Part shown: positions 1 to 8,107 of the stretch, piece after piece
How the letters are laid out: every line of letters begins with the position of its first letter
Position numbering within the stretch: the stretch's first letter is position 1
Assembly: GCA_026984455.1 (NCBI GenBank)
Contig: JALSSC010000036.1
Location: 1 to 56,551, forward strand
Length of the DNA stretch: 56,551 bases
Origin: Chromatiaceae bacterium
GTDB taxonomy: Bacteria > Pseudomonadota > Gammaproteobacteria > Chromatiales > Chromatiaceae
Reading direction: 5' to 3'
Translations under genes and position numbers: made by a program
The notes under the pieces: model-generated
What the model saw: the letters and a program-made list of their open reading frames with translations, nothing else
The model's database searches: none
Told to the model about the DNA's origin: nothing

Positions 1-87
1 TCTGATTTCATCGTGGATGAGGCCATCGAGGACAAGTTGCAGATTACCGTAGCGCCCAATGGCTACCTAAAAAGGGTTTCTGGGTGA
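1..87 (+). CDS. C-terminal end of a CmcI-like (cephalosporin hydroxylase family) protein, cut by the window edge
   Basis: The first base is in frame with 28 codons and a TGA at 85-87. The last residues (KLQITVAPNGYLKRVSG) resemble the end of the next gene (KLMITTAPDGFLRRRG), so this is the tail of a tandem paralogue. The family comprises SAM-dependent methyltransferase-fold proteins often found in polysaccharide or antibiotic clusters. Only the tail is visible, so activity cannot be judged. The family name rests on similarity to the neighbour. Confidence 0.55.
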   Translation, partial: SDFIVDEAIEDKLQITVAPNGYLKRVSG

Positions 88-221
88 GCATGGGGTGAGG
101 TGGAGACAGGTCAAGGCCAGTGAGGTTACATACACCGTTTTTTGAAGGGCGCAACCCGTCCTCCGCACAGGTAATCCATCGAAACAAGATGGAGTGAAGG
201 GGGGGATCAGTAGTCAGTGGC

Positions 222-671
222 GTGAAACCCTGGGACCCGGGAGTGGACATAGAGATCCGTCCGCACAACCGCGCGGCCATCGAGTCCCACCCCCTTTTCC
301 GGCGGATCGACATGCTGGAGGGTTCGAGTATCTCCCCGGAGATCGTCGCCCAGGTGCGCCGTTTCGCATCCGATTTCAGCCGGCCCTTGGTGATCCTGGA
401 TTCGAACCACACCCATGAACACGTCCTGGCGGAGCTGAACGCCTATGCCGGTTTGGTGGCCCCGGGGAGTTATTGCGTCGTCTTCGACACCTTCGTGGAG
501 GACATGCCCGAAGACCTGTTCCCAGACCGCCCCTGGGGGCCTGGCAACAATCCGAAGACCGCGGTCCATGCCTTCCTCGGCGAGCATCCGGAATTCGAGA
601 TGGACAAGGAGACCGAGAACAAGTTGATGATCACCACCGCCCCGGATGGATTCTTGCGCAGGCGGGGCTGA
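222..671 (+). pseudogene. 5'-truncated CmcI-like (cephalosporin hydroxylase family) gene
   Basis: This 149-codon frame opens at a GTG without a convincing ribosome-binding site. Its translation begins in the middle of the fold, just before VDIEIRPHNR, and continues through EGSS, VILDSNHTHEHVLAEL and VAPGSYCVVFDTF, which are typical of the C-terminal half of CmcI-like methyltransferase-fold proteins. Full-length members are roughly 230-250 residues (family knowledge), so about 90 N-terminal residues, including the SAM-binding glycine motif, are missing. Only 134 bases separate it from the preceding paralogue, leaving no room for the lost part. A deletion within a tandem pair is the simplest reading. 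A short functional protein is less likely. Confidence 0.6.
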
Positions 672-782
672 GTGGCCATCGGGGCCGTGGCCCGATGCTG
701 TGATCGGCTGTGCATGGTGGCCGAACGAGGACGGCGCTTGCATATCGGCTAGCACCTGACAGAACCCCAAGGAGTGAAGTCT

Positions 783-1742
783 TTGCCGACTGGACAGTCC
801 CCGGAGAACGCCGTGATCCGGCCGCTGCGCGCTGGCGATCTCCCCGCGGTCTGCGATCTGTTTGAGCAGGTCTTCGGTACCGCGAGGACGCCGGTGCAAT
901 GGTCCTGGAAGTACCGTCTGGAGACGCCCCTGTTCAGCACGCCGGTCGGGATGGTGGCTGAAGATGACACCGGCCGGATACTGGGCCACGCGGGGGCGGT
1001 ACCCCTCCATGGCTGGCTGGACGGCGCCTCTTGCCGCATGTATCAGATCGCGGATGTCATGGTCCATCCGCGGGCCCGGGGGCATCATGCCCGCTCCAAT
1101 CTGTTCACACGTCTGGTGCGTAGTCTGCTGGAGGCCCTGGCGGATACCCCCGAACCGGTGTTCGCCTATGGTTTCCCCGGGCGGCGTCCCTTCCTGCTCG
1201 GCGCAAGGGCCAGGGTATACGACCGCATCGAGGATGCCCGGACGTTTCACCGTGTCCCACGACCGGCCTTATTACGGATGGGTCGTTTACTCCCTGCCAC
1301 CTGGGAAGATCCGCAATTCGACTCCGCATGGCGCCGTTTGCGGCGTCATGTCCCCCTGGGCGTGGCGCGTGACCGGAACTACCTGGTGTGGCGTTACCGC
1401 GACAACCCCTTCTTCGTCTACCAGCCTTGGTGGTTGGTCCTGGGGGGGCGCCGCAGGGGATGGATGGTGACACGCGCGGGAGCAGGGACCCTGACCTTGA
1501 TGGATGCCCTGTTTCATCCGTTTTGGTGGAAAAGGGCGCTTGCAGCCTTGGATGCGGAGGCCTTGGCGATGGGTATGGACCAGATCGAGGCCTGGTGGCC
1601 CAGGACCTTGCCTCTGCCAGGGAATGCCCAGGTGACGAAGACGGATATCGTGGTAACCCACATGGTATGGAAGACGTTCCTGACTACGGCCAGGGTCCGC
1701 CGGACCCTGTACTACACGTTCGGGGACGTGGATATCTATTGA
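783..1742 (+). CDS. GNAT-family N-acetyltransferase-like protein
   Basis: This protein of about 319 residues has an N-terminal GNAT pattern: IRPLRAGDLPAVCDLFEQVF, then GHAGAVPL and a V-HPRARG acetyl-CoA loop (QIADVMVHPRARG). A second, less conserved half is rich in Trp and Arg. The layout resembles two-domain GNAT proteins found near surface-polysaccharide genes, and the CmcI-like fragments upstream fit that setting. The substrate is unknown. The GTG at 774 overlaps the AAGGAG at 769-774, so it is unlikely to be the start. TTG 783 lies 8 nt after that AAGGAG. GTG 813, with GGAG 6 nt upstream, is an equally good start and would begin exactly at the domain (VIRPLR). Confidence 0.65.
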   Translation: MPTGQSPENAVIRPLRAGDLPAVCDLFEQVFGTARTPVQWSWKYRLETPLFSTPVGMVAEDDTGRILGHAGAVPLHGWLDGASCRMYQIADVMVHPRARGHHARSNLFTRLVRSLLEALADTPEPVFAYGFPGRRPFLLGARARVYDRIEDARTFHRVPRPALLRMGRLLPATWEDPQFDSAWRRLRRHVPLGVARDRNYLVWRYRDNPFFVYQPWWLVLGGRRRGWMVTRAGAGTLTLMDALFHPFWWKRALAALDAEALAMGMDQIEAWWPRTLPLPGNAQVTKTDIVVTHMVWKTFLTTARVRRTLYYTFGDVDIY

Positions 1743-1863
1743 TATACCCGCCCCGCGGATGCCGCGTGCCGGTTCACCGACCCGCTGGCGTGGTACGTGT
1801 CGCATGATGCCCTTTTGCCTTTTTACCCCCGTTCACTCCCGACGCCTCTCTCCCGGCCCCTGC

Positions 1864-1869
1864 TATAAT
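1864..1869 (+). promoter_or_regulatory. Extended -10 promoter of the first coiled-coil gene
   Basis: TGCTATAAT (1861-1869) is a perfect extended -10 element, 31 bases before the ATG at 1900. No TTGACA-like -35 lies 17 bases upstream, which is acceptable for an extended -10 promoter. It predicts a leader of about 24 nt with GAGG at 1890-1893. The rest of 1743-1899 shows nothing else recognisable. Confidence 0.5.
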
Positions 1870-1899
1870 TTTCCCGCCGGCCCCTGTCCGAGGTTGCCC

Positions 1900-2412
1900 A
1901 TGTCCTCTGTGATCGACCTGTACGAACGCCTGTCCACGGCGGAAGACGAGAAGGCCCGCGCGCGCATCGTGGCGGAGGCCTTCGAGGCCCTGGAGGCCCG
2001 TTACCCCCACCTCTCCGAGACCGCCACGCGGACGGACCTGAGCGAGACGGAGCTGCGGTTGATCAAGGAGATCGAGCAGGTGCGCACGGAGACCGAGAAG
2101 GTACGGGCCGAGCTGAGCGAGACCGAGCTGCGTTTGACCAAGGAGATCGAGCAGGTACGGGCGGAGACCGAGAAGGTACGCTCTGATCTCAAGTTGGAGA
2201 TCGAGCAGGTGCGGGCGGAGGTCGAGAAGGTGCGGGCCGAGCTGAGCGAGACGGAGCTGCGGTTGATCAAGGAGATCGAGCAGCTGCGCGGCGATGTCCG
2301 CGTGGAGATCGCCCGCAGTCACGCGGCCTGGTTGAAATGGAGTTTCCTGTTCTGGCTGACCCAGTTCAGCGCCATCCTCCTGCTCCTGTGGCGGCTGTGG
2401 CCGCAAGGCTGA
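1900..2412 (+). CDS. Coiled-coil protein with C-terminal membrane anchor, DUF1640-like (copy 1)
   Basis: The 170-residue protein starts MSSVIDLYERL. Residues 1-45 form an Ala/Glu-rich N-terminal region. A long coiled coil follows, made of 25-residue units (LSETELRL-KEIEQVRAETEKVRAE type) and a shorter DLK unit. The C-terminus is one hydrophobic segment (WSFLFWLTQFSAILLLLW) with a short WPQG tail. This tail-anchored layout resembles DUF1640/CCDC90-type proteins of unknown bacterial function; the family link is inferred from layout only. ATG 1900 is chosen over upstream in-frame codons because it has its own promoter and GAGG, and because copy 2 starts at the same residue. No signal peptide is present, so the coiled coil probably faces the cytoplasm. 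Confidence 0.75.
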   Translation: MSSVIDLYERLSTAEDEKARARIVAEAFEALEARYPHLSETATRTDLSETELRLIKEIEQVRTETEKVRAELSETELRLTKEIEQVRAETEKVRSDLKLEIEQVRAEVEKVRAELSETELRLIKEIEQLRGDVRVEIARSHAAWLKWSFLFWLTQFSAILLLLWRLWPQG

Positions 2413-2452
2413 ACATTGTGATTTTCCGACTGTTCACGGCCCGGAGTATGCC

Positions 2453-3019
2453 ATGTCCTCTGTGATCGACCTGTACGAACGCCTGTCCACGGCGGAAGAC
2501 GAGAAGGCCCGCGCGCGCATCGTGGCGGAGGCCTTCGAGGCCCTGGAGGCCCGTTACCCCCACCTCTCCGAGACCGCCACGCGGACGGACCTGAGCGAGA
2601 CGGAGCTGCGTCTGATCAAGGAGATCGAGCAGGTGCGGGCAGAGACCGAGAAGGTACGGGCCGAGCTGAGCGAGACGGAGCTGCGTTTGACCAAGGAGAT
2701 CGAGCAGGTGCGGGCGGAGACCGAGAAGGTACGGGCCGAGCTGAGCGAGACCGAGCTGCGTTTGACCCGGGAGATCGAGCAGGTGCGGGCGGAGACCGAG
2801 AAGGTACGCTCTGATCTCAAGATAGAGATCGAGCAGGTGCGGGCGGAGGTCGAGAAGGTACGGGCGGACCTGAAGGTCGCGATCGAGCAGGTGCGCGGCG
2901 ATGTCCGCGTGGAGATCGCCCGCAGTCATGCGGCCTGGTTGAAATGGAGTTTCCTGTTCTGGCTGACCCAGTTCAGCGCCATCCTCCTGCTCCTGTGGCG
3001 GCTGTGGCCGCAGGGCTGA
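2453..3019 (+). CDS. Coiled-coil protein with C-terminal membrane anchor, DUF1640-like (copy 2)
   Basis: This 188-residue protein is a tandem paralogue of the preceding gene. The N-terminal region and the C-terminal hydrophobic anchor appear identical in protein sequence. It differs in the coiled coil, which has three 25-residue LSETELRL units followed by two 18-residue DLK units, against a different mix in copy 1. GGAG lies 6 nt before the ATG. Only 40 bases separate the copies and no promoter was seen between them, so co-transcription is likely. No enzymatic motif is visible. A scaffold or membrane-tethering role is possible but unproven. Confidence 0.75.
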   Translation: MSSVIDLYERLSTAEDEKARARIVAEAFEALEARYPHLSETATRTDLSETELRLIKEIEQVRAETEKVRAELSETELRLTKEIEQVRAETEKVRAELSETELRLTREIEQVRAETEKVRSDLKIEIEQVRAEVEKVRADLKVAIEQVRGDVRVEIARSHAAWLKWSFLFWLTQFSAILLLLWRLWPQG

Positions 3020-3073
3020 AAGGGGGCCGGCGCACTCCGGAAAGAGCAACGATGTCGGCGGCCCCGAACGCGC

Positions 3074-4636
3074 TCAGGCCGCATGAGAAAAGAGGATGGC
3101 CGCCGTGATGGCGCAGGCCGCCAGGGAGAGGATCCAGGCCATCCGCCGGTAGCCGTTGCGGATCTCCCGGCGGATGGCGTCGAGGTCCTGCGACCGCCAG
3201 CGCATCTCCAGACGTCCATGGGCGCTGTCGTCGAGCACCCGGTAGGCCAGGGCGGGCAGTTCGGGCCATTGCTCGGACCACTGGGGGGCGGCCTTCCTGA
3301 TCCGCTCCAGGAAGGCGCGCGGCCCCACCTGCCGTTCCATCCATCGCTCCAGGAAGGGCTTGGCGGTGGCCCAGAGGTCCAGTTCGGGGTACAGCATCCG
3401 CCCCAGTCCCTCGATGTTGAGCAGGGTCTTCTGCAACAGCACCAGTTGCGGCTGGACCTCCATGTCGAAGCGGCGGGCGGTCTGGAACAGCCGCAACAGG
3501 AAGTGGCCGAAGGAGATCTGCGCCAGGGGGCGCTCGAAGATGGGCTCGCAGACGGTGCGGATGGCGGCTTCGAACTCCTCCACCCGGGTCCCGGGGGGGA
3601 CCCAGCCGGATTCCACGTGCAGTTCGGCCACCCGCCGGTAGTCGCGGTGGAAGAAGGCCAGGAGGTTCTCGGCCAGGTAGCGCTGGTCCTCGGTGGTGAG
3701 GGTGCCGACGATGCCGAAGTCCACGGCGATGTAGCGCCCATTGGGTTCCACGAAGATGTTGCCCGGGTGCATGTCGGCGTGGAAGAAGTTGTGCTCGAAG
3801 ACCTGGGTGAAGAAGATCTCCACCCCCCGCTCACCCAACAGGCGCATGGAGATGCCCTGGGCGCGCAGGGCCTCCACCTGGTTCACCGGGGTGCCGTGGA
3901 TGCGTTCCAGCACCAGCACCGACTTGCGGCAATAGTCCCAGTGCACCTCGGGGATGTAGAGGGCAGGGCTGTCGAGGAAGTTGCGCCGGAGCTGGGAGGC
4001 GTTGGCCGCCTCGCGCAACAGGTCCAGTTCGTCGAGGATGGTCTTTTCGTATTCCCGCACCACCTCCAGGGGGCGCAGGCGGCGGCCCTCTTTCCAGTAG
4101 CGTGCGGCCAGTTCCGCCACCAGGTACATGAGGGCCAGGTCCTGGTGGATGGTGCGTTCGATCCCGGGGCGGAGGACCTTCACCACCACCTCGCGCCCGT
4201 CCTTGAGGCGGGCGCTATGGACCTGGGCGACCGAGGCGGAGGCCAGGGGGTGGTCGTCGAACCCGTCGAGCAGGTCCTCGATGGGCCGCTCCCAGCAGCG
4301 CTCGATGATGGCCCGCGCCTGTTCGCCGGGGAAGGGCGGCACCCGGTCCTGGAGCTTGGCCAGTTCGTCGGCCCAGGCGTCGGGCAGGAGGTCGCGGCGG
4401 GTGGAGAGCATCTGCCCGAACTTGACGAAGATGGGGCCGAGGTCCACCAGGGCGGCCCGGACCCGCGCCGGATAGGGCAGGGGGGCGGCGCGGCGGCGCC
4501 AGTACCAGGGGGAGAGATAGGTGAGGAAGCGCAGGGGGCGGAACAGATGGAAGGCGAGGATGACCTCGTCGAGGCCATGACGCAGCAGGATCCAGTTGAT
4601 GTGGAGCAGGCGCAGGGCCTGGCCGGGGCGGATCAT
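3074..4636 (-). CDS. ubiB: Ubiquinone biosynthesis atypical kinase/ATPase UbiB
   Basis: UbiB is an ABC1/ADCK-type protein needed for ubiquinone synthesis and acts at the inner membrane with the Ubi complex. The 520-residue length is near the usual size. The diagnostic KxGQ motif is FVKFGQ at residues 70-75, followed by [33 protein letters not shown] is the altered, Ala-rich nucleotide loop and [10 protein letters not shown] carries the conserved Lys. [10 protein letters not shown] and AVDFGIVG provide the catalytic-loop and DFG equivalents. A hydrophobic C-terminal segment ([16 protein letters not shown]) is the membrane anchor. Its ATG overlaps the ubiJ stop by 4 nt. The gene converges on the coiled-coil gene across a 54-base gap without a clear terminator. 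Confidence 0.95.
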   Translation of the reverse strand: MIRPGQALRLLHINWILLRHGLDEVILAFHLFRPLRFLTYLSPWYWRRRAAPLPYPARVRAALVDLGPIFVKFGQMLSTRRDLLPDAWADELAKLQDRVPPFPGEQARAIIERCWERPIEDLLDGFDDHPLASASVAQVHSARLKDGREVVVKVLRPGIERTIHQDLALMYLVAELAARYWKEGRRLRPLEVVREYEKTILDELDLLREAANASQLRRNFLDSPALYIPEVHWDYCRKSVLVLERIHGTPVNQVEALRAQGISMRLLGERGVEIFFTQVFEHNFFHADMHPGNIFVEPNGRYIAVDFGIVGTLTTEDQRYLAENLLAFFHRDYRRVAELHVESGWVPPGTRVEEFEAAIRTVCEPIFERPLAQISFGHFLLRLFQTARRFDMEVQPQLVLLQKTLLNIEGLGRMLYPELDLWATAKPFLERWMERQVGPRAFLERIRKAAPQWSEQWPELPALAYRVLDDSAHGRLEMRWRSQDLDAIRREIRNGYRRMAWILSLAACAITAAILFSHAA

Positions 4637-5256
4637 GCGTCGCCGGGCTTCGGGCGCAGCCGTTGCAGGCGCTCGACCCGGGCCGCCAGGCGTTCGGCGT
4701 CGTCGCGCAGGCGGTCCACGGCGTCGGCGAATTCGTCCACCTCGTAGCGGGTGGGGAGCAGGCGGGCCTCCTCCTGGAGATATTCGCTCAGGTCGCGGAC
4801 CAGCACATCGCCGTCCCGCGCCAGCTGGCGGCGCATGGCCCGCGCCCCCTGCCCCAGGGTATGGGCGATGGGATCGCCGGTGACCTTGGAGAGGAGTTCC
4901 TCCCAGTCGATGTCGAGCCTGGCCAGGATCGCCCCCAGGCGTTCGCCCAGCGCCGTGTCGCCCTCGATCTCCACCGCCCCCTTGAACAGTTCGTCGGCGC
5001 GCTCGCCCAGGCCCAGGCGGGCGAAGCCCAGGGGTGTGCCGCGCAGTACGCAGTCCGGTTCGGCGTCGTAGCGGGGGTAGACCTGGACCCCCTGGGCCCC
5101 GGGCACCAGCCAGAGTTGCAGGCCGAGGCCGAGGATGTCGAAGCGGATCACCCGCCCCTGGAGGTCGGCGAGATCGCGCCGGGCCTCGGGGTCCAGGGCC
5201 AGGAGGCGGTTGAGGGCCGCCTCCAGGGGGGCGACGAGGGCGTCTTCGGCGCTCAT
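4633..5256 (-). CDS. ubiJ: Ubiquinone biosynthesis accessory factor UbiJ (SCP2 domain)
   Basis: This 207-residue protein has an N-terminal SCP2-like lipid-binding domain ([49 protein letters not shown]) and a C-terminal helical part ([19 protein letters not shown]). This is the layout of E. coli UbiJ, which binds ubiquinone intermediates in the cytosolic Ubi complex. It sits between ubiE and ubiB, the classic order, with 4 bases to the ubiE stop and a 4-nt overlap with ubiB. Expression is therefore coupled. Confidence 0.92.
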   Translation of the reverse strand: MSAEDALVAPLEAALNRLLALDPEARRDLADLQGRVIRFDILGLGLQLWLVPGAQGVQVYPRYDAEPDCVLRGTPLGFARLGLGERADELFKGAVEIEGDTALGERLGAILARLDIDWEELLSKVTGDPIAHTLGQGARAMRRQLARDGDVLVRDLSEYLQEEARLLPTRYEVDEFADAVDRLRDDAERLAARVERLQRLRPKPGDA

Positions 5257-5260
5257 GGGG

Positions 5261-6016
5261 TCAGACCTTCCAGCCGCGGTGGATGGCCACGATCCCGCCG
5301 GTGAGGTTGAAGTATTCGCAGCGTTCGAATCCGGCCGCCTCCATCATGGCCTTCAGGGTCTCCTGGTCGGGGTGCATGCGGATGGATTCGGCCAGATAGC
5401 GGTAGCTGTCGGCGTCGCCGGTCACCAGGCGCCCGAGGGTGGGCAGGACGTTGAAGGAGTAGAGGTCGTAGAGGGTGTTCAGGGGGCGGCTCAGCGGGTG
5501 GGAGAACTCCAGGATCAGGGCGCGTCCGCCGGGGCGCAGCACCCGCTGCATCTCCACCAGGGCCCGTTCCTTGTGGGTGACGTTGCGCAGGCCGAAGGCC
5601 ATGGTGACGCAGTCGCAACAGGCGCCGGCGAAGGGTAGGGCCTGGGCGTCGGCCTGGACGTATTCGATATTTCCGGCGCGGCCGGCGTCGGCCATGCGGA
5701 TCCGTCCCTGTTCCAGCATGGCGCCGTTGATGTCGGAGAAGACCACCAGGCCCGAAGGGCCGACGATCTCGGCGAAGCGCCCGGCCAGGTCGCCGGTGCC
5801 GGCGGCGAGGTCCAGGACCCGCTGACCGCGCCGGACCCCGGCGAGGGCGATGGCCTGGCGTTTCCACAGACGGTGGATGCCGAGCGACATGAGGTCGTTC
5901 ATCAGGTCGTAGCGGTCGGCCACGGAGTCGAACACCTGGCGCACACGCTCGGCCTTTTCCTCCACCGGGACCTGTTGGAAACCGAAATGGGTGGTGTCGG
6001 GTCGTTCGTTCGCCAT
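5261..6016 (-). CDS. ubiE: Ubiquinone/menaquinone biosynthesis C-methyltransferase UbiE
   Basis: UbiE is the SAM-dependent C-methyltransferase of ubiquinone (and, where made, menaquinone) synthesis. The 251-residue protein starts [17 protein letters not shown] and equals E. coli UbiE in length. Motifs include [19 protein letters not shown], the SAM site [12 protein letters not shown] and MAFGLRNV. An open frame continues upstream, but that part translates the repeat element at 6050-6255 and is rejected. First gene of ubiE-ubiJ-ubiB. Confidence 0.96.
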   Translation of the reverse strand: MANERPDTTHFGFQQVPVEEKAERVRQVFDSVADRYDLMNDLMSLGIHRLWKRQAIALAGVRRGQRVLDLAAGTGDLAGRFAEIVGPSGLVVFSDINGAMLEQGRIRMADAGRAGNIEYVQADAQALPFAGACCDCVTMAFGLRNVTHKERALVEMQRVLRPGGRALILEFSHPLSRPLNTLYDLYSFNVLPTLGRLVTGDADSYRYLAESIRMHPDQETLKAMMEAAGFERCEYFNLTGGIVAIHRGWKV

Positions 6017-6049
6017 GGCCGGGTGCCTCGGATGGATGATGGCCGATTC

Positions 6050-6255
6050 TATACCCGTCGCACGTGAATATTTAGTTTTTCGAGGGTGTTCCTCGTGCCC
6101 CTGGGCAAGGCGCGGAAGCGAGTCATAGCGGGAACTATGGCGAGCTTTCGCAACACAGCCCAGGGGTGCGAGGGGCGGCCGCAGTAGCGAGGAGTGGCAC
6201 AGGGAAGTGCCGTCTACGGACCGAAGGATGGAAATATTCACGTGCGACGGGTATA
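6050..6255. repeat. MITE-like inverted-repeat element, copy A
   Basis: The ends are perfect 24-bp inverted repeats at 6050-6073 and 6232-6255, beginning TATACCCGTCGCA. The inside is also largely self-complementary: 6091-6105 pairs with about 6158-6172, and the stretch around GCGGAAGCGAGTCATAG pairs with one around CTATGGCGAGCTTTCGC. A smaller hairpin (GGCAC/GTGCC) sits near the right end. The core is shared with copy B at 13386-13544. No transposase is encoded. TATA at both outer ends could be a duplicated TA target, as for Tc1/mariner-IS630-type MITEs (inference). It lies 33 bases upstream of the ubiE start and may carry or disturb its promoter. Confidence 0.8.
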
Positions 6256-6260
6256 CACCA

Positions 6261-6335
6261 TGTGGGAGCGGCTTCGGCCGCGACGACTTCATCACAGAGT
6301 GGCCACCCTGCATCGCGGCTGAGGCCGCTCCCACA
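6261..6335. repeat. Inverted pair of REP sequences (BIME-like)
   Basis: TGTGGGAGCGGCTTCGGCCG (6261-6280) continues CGAC. Its near inverted copy is at 6312-6335 (ATCGCGGCTGAGGCCGCTCC, then CACA). Each half is itself a short GC-rich hairpin. This matches the GTGGGAGCGGCTTCGGCCGCGA class of REP elements known from Pseudomonas and related gammaproteobacteria. No RAYT transposase is in the window. With the MITE-like element it fills most of the 340-base gap 6017-6356; nothing else was seen there. Confidence 0.8.
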
Positions 6336-6356
6336 GCCCTGGGGGTGGCCGCGGGC

Positions 6357-7199
6357 TCATGGTGGCCGCGGCCGTCTCCGCATCCCGGCGAGCCCCATGA
6401 GGAGCAGCAGCCAGCCCGCCGCCAGCCAGCCGGTGATGCCGTCATAGGGGCTCACCAGGAAGCCGAGGGGTGCCCCCGGGGTCAGGTCCGAAGTGGAATG
6501 GGCGATGCGGATCACCAGCACCCAGGCCGCGTGCAGGCCCAGGGCCCAGGCCAGATGGCCGCTGCGCAGGCGGGTCCAGGCCAGGAACAGGCCCACCACG
6601 AAGAGGGCGGCGAAGGCGTCCCAGGGGGTGTTGCGCAATAGGCCGATGAAGGCCGCGCCCACCGAGGTCAGGCAGCCCCCGGCGGGCTGGGGCTTGAGGA
6701 AATGGAGCAGGGCGAAGAGCCCGCTCGACCACAGGGCGGCAGCGAGCGGGCCGCCGCCACGCCGCAGGATGGCACTCATCAGGGCGCCGCGGAAGAAGAC
6801 CTCTTCGATGGCCGCCACCGCCAGGCCGCCGAACAGGCCTTGGGCCAGGACCTTGGGCCAGGGGGCGTCCCAGGGGGTTGGATGGCGTAGGTCCAGGGCG
6901 AGAAGCAACCCCAGGAGGCCCCCCAGGATGGCGAGCCCGGCCAGATAGCCGAGACCGAACCTTCGCCAGAAGGCCCCATCGCGCAGGTCCAGGCCCAGGG
7001 CCGCCGCCCGGCCGAGGCCCTGGGCGCGCAGGAACCACCAGAGCCCCGCCAGGGCCAGGAGCAGGCCCAGGCGGTTCACCACCCGGTGCGGGGCGAGGCC
7101 GCCGAGATCCGGCCAGAGCGCGGTAGTGAGGGCGCACAGGCCGGCCCCGGCGAGGGTCGCGCCCAGGAGATAGAGGAAGAAGACCAGGGTGACGGTCAC
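6357..7199 (-). CDS. CPBP-family (CAAX/Abi) intramembrane metalloprotease
   Basis: This membrane protein of about 280 residues has roughly eight hydrophobic segments. The CPBP signature is present: the EE pair with Arg ([12 protein letters not shown]), the second motif ([13 protein letters not shown]) and a further His (ALGLHAAW). Family members cleave membrane-associated substrates or act in maturation and immunity; the substrate here is unknown. GTG 7199 ([14 protein letters not shown]) is preferred because the frame upstream lies inside pyrK and is Arg-rich, but no clear ribosome-binding site is visible. It is 41 bases downstream of the pyrK-like gene and could be the last gene of the pyr operon. 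Confidence 0.8.
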   Translation of the reverse strand: MTVTLVFFLYLLGATLAGAGLCALTTALWPDLGGLAPHRVVNRLGLLLALAGLWWFLRAQGLGRAAALGLDLRDGAFWRRFGLGYLAGLAILGGLLGLLLALDLRHPTPWDAPWPKVLAQGLFGGLAVAAIEEVFFRGALMSAILRRGGGPLAAALWSSGLFALLHFLKPQPAGGCLTSVGAAFIGLLRNTPWDAFAALFVVGLFLAWTRLRSGHLAWALGLHAAWVLVIRIAHSTSDLTPGAPLGFLVSPYDGITGWLAAGWLLLLMGLAGMRRRPRPP

Positions 7200-7240
7200 G
7201 CGGCGGCTGCGCTTGCGATGGCCGGCGAGGGTGCCGGCCC

Positions 7241-8107
7241 TCAGGGAAAGACCGTCTCGGCGGCGAACACCGGTCCGTCTACGCACACCCGGCGCATGGC
7301 GGGTCCCTGGGCGGTCTCTACGCGCACCGTACAGCCCGCGCAGCCGCCCACCCCGCAGGCCATGAATTCCTCCAGGGAGACCTGGGCCGGGACGGCGAAT
7401 TCACGGGCCAGGGCGGCCACGGCCTCCAGCATGGGGTGGGGACCGCAGGCGAAGATCTCGACCTGGCGGCGCGCGGGTGCGTCCAGGCCCTCCAGCCAGA
7501 GGCGCGCCAATTCGGTCACCCGGCCCGGGTGACAGCCCGGGAATCCCTGCCCGCTGGCCAGGCGGCTGGGGATCCCCCAATCGTCGAGGAGGGGCAGACA
7601 GGCGATGACCCCCGCGGGCATTGCGGGCACCAGGATGTTGGAGGGCCGGGGCTGGAAGGGGAAGGGGGATTCGGATCCGAACAGGGCCAGGGGCAGGTAG
7701 AGGGAATCGCGCCGGAGGTGTTGGCTCAGGAACACCAAGGGCGGGATGCCCACACCACCGCCCACGAGCAGGGGCCTGGGGCGCTCCGGATGGGGGATGA
7801 AGGGATGGCCGATGGGGCCGAGCAGGTCGATGGCCTCGCCGACCTCCTTGGCCGCGAGGAGGGCGGTCCCTCGTCCCACCACCTTGAACAGGATCTCGAT
7901 CCAGCCGGCCTCAGGGTCGGCGCGCATCAGGGAGAGGGGGCGGCGCAGGGGGAGCAGGGCATCGCAGCGCAGGTGTACGAAGTTGCCGGGCAGGGCCCGG
8001 GCGGCGCAGGCCGGGGCGTGCAGACGGAGGACGACCTGGCCGTCGGCAAAGGCCTCGCGGGCGAGGATCGGGGCCTGTTCCAGGGCGATCGGGGCGGGGT
8101 CCTTCAT
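7241..8107 (-). CDS. PyrK-like dihydroorotate dehydrogenase electron-transfer flavoprotein (FAD/2Fe-2S)
   Basis: This 288-residue ferredoxin-reductase-like protein has a FAD-binding RRPLSLM motif, an NAD-binding loop (LLVGGGVGIPPLVFL) and the PyrK-type C-terminal 2Fe-2S site (CGVGGCAGC then RRVC). In PyrDB-PyrK enzymes this subunit passes electrons from dihydroorotate to NAD+. No pyrDB partner is in the window, and gammaproteobacteria usually use a quinone-linked PyrD, so its partner is unclear. Its ATG overlaps the pyrC' stop by 4 nt, so a pyrimidine-linked job is likely. Family membership is firm; the pathway role is inferred. Confidence 0.85.
   Translation of the reverse strand: MKDPAPIALEQAPILAREAFADGQVVLRLHAPACAARALPGNFVHLRCDALLPLRRPLSLMRADPEAGWIEILFKVVGRGTALLAAKEVGEAIDLLGPIGHPFIPHPERPRPLLVGGGVGIPPLVFLSQHLRRDSLYLPLALFGSESPFPFQPRPSNILVPAMPAGVIACLPLLDDWGIPSRLASGQGFPGCHPGRVTELARLWLEGLDAPARRQVEIFACGPHPMLEAVAALAREFAVPAQVSLEEFMACGVGGCAGCTVRVETAQGPAMRRVCVDGPVFAAETVFP

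Larger units (their letters stand above)
1900..3019 (+). repeat. Recent tandem gene duplication with internal 75/54-bp repeats
   Basis: Two copies of one gene sit head to tail. Their first about 130 bases and last about 110 bases are almost identical at the DNA level. Inside each copy are 75-bp units (25 residues) and 54-bp units (18 residues). Unequal recombination between such units readily changes unit number, which explains the 18-residue length difference. 25 equals 7+7+11 and 18 equals 7+11, so unit changes keep a heptad/hendecad coiled-coil phase. Confidence 0.8.

Noticed and set aside
2038..2895. CRISPR array suggested by regular repeats
   Set aside because: The repeats are in-frame coding units of 75/54 bp without unique spacers and encode a coiled coil.
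3083..4747. Long open frame antisense to ubiB and ubiJ (554 codons)
   Set aside because: It has low-complexity Gly/Val/Glu composition and mirrors the codon positions of a clear ubiB; this is a high-GC shadow.
6017..6445. N-terminal extension of ubiE to about 394 residues
   Set aside because: The extra residues translate the MITE-like element and REP pair; the family start is at 6016.
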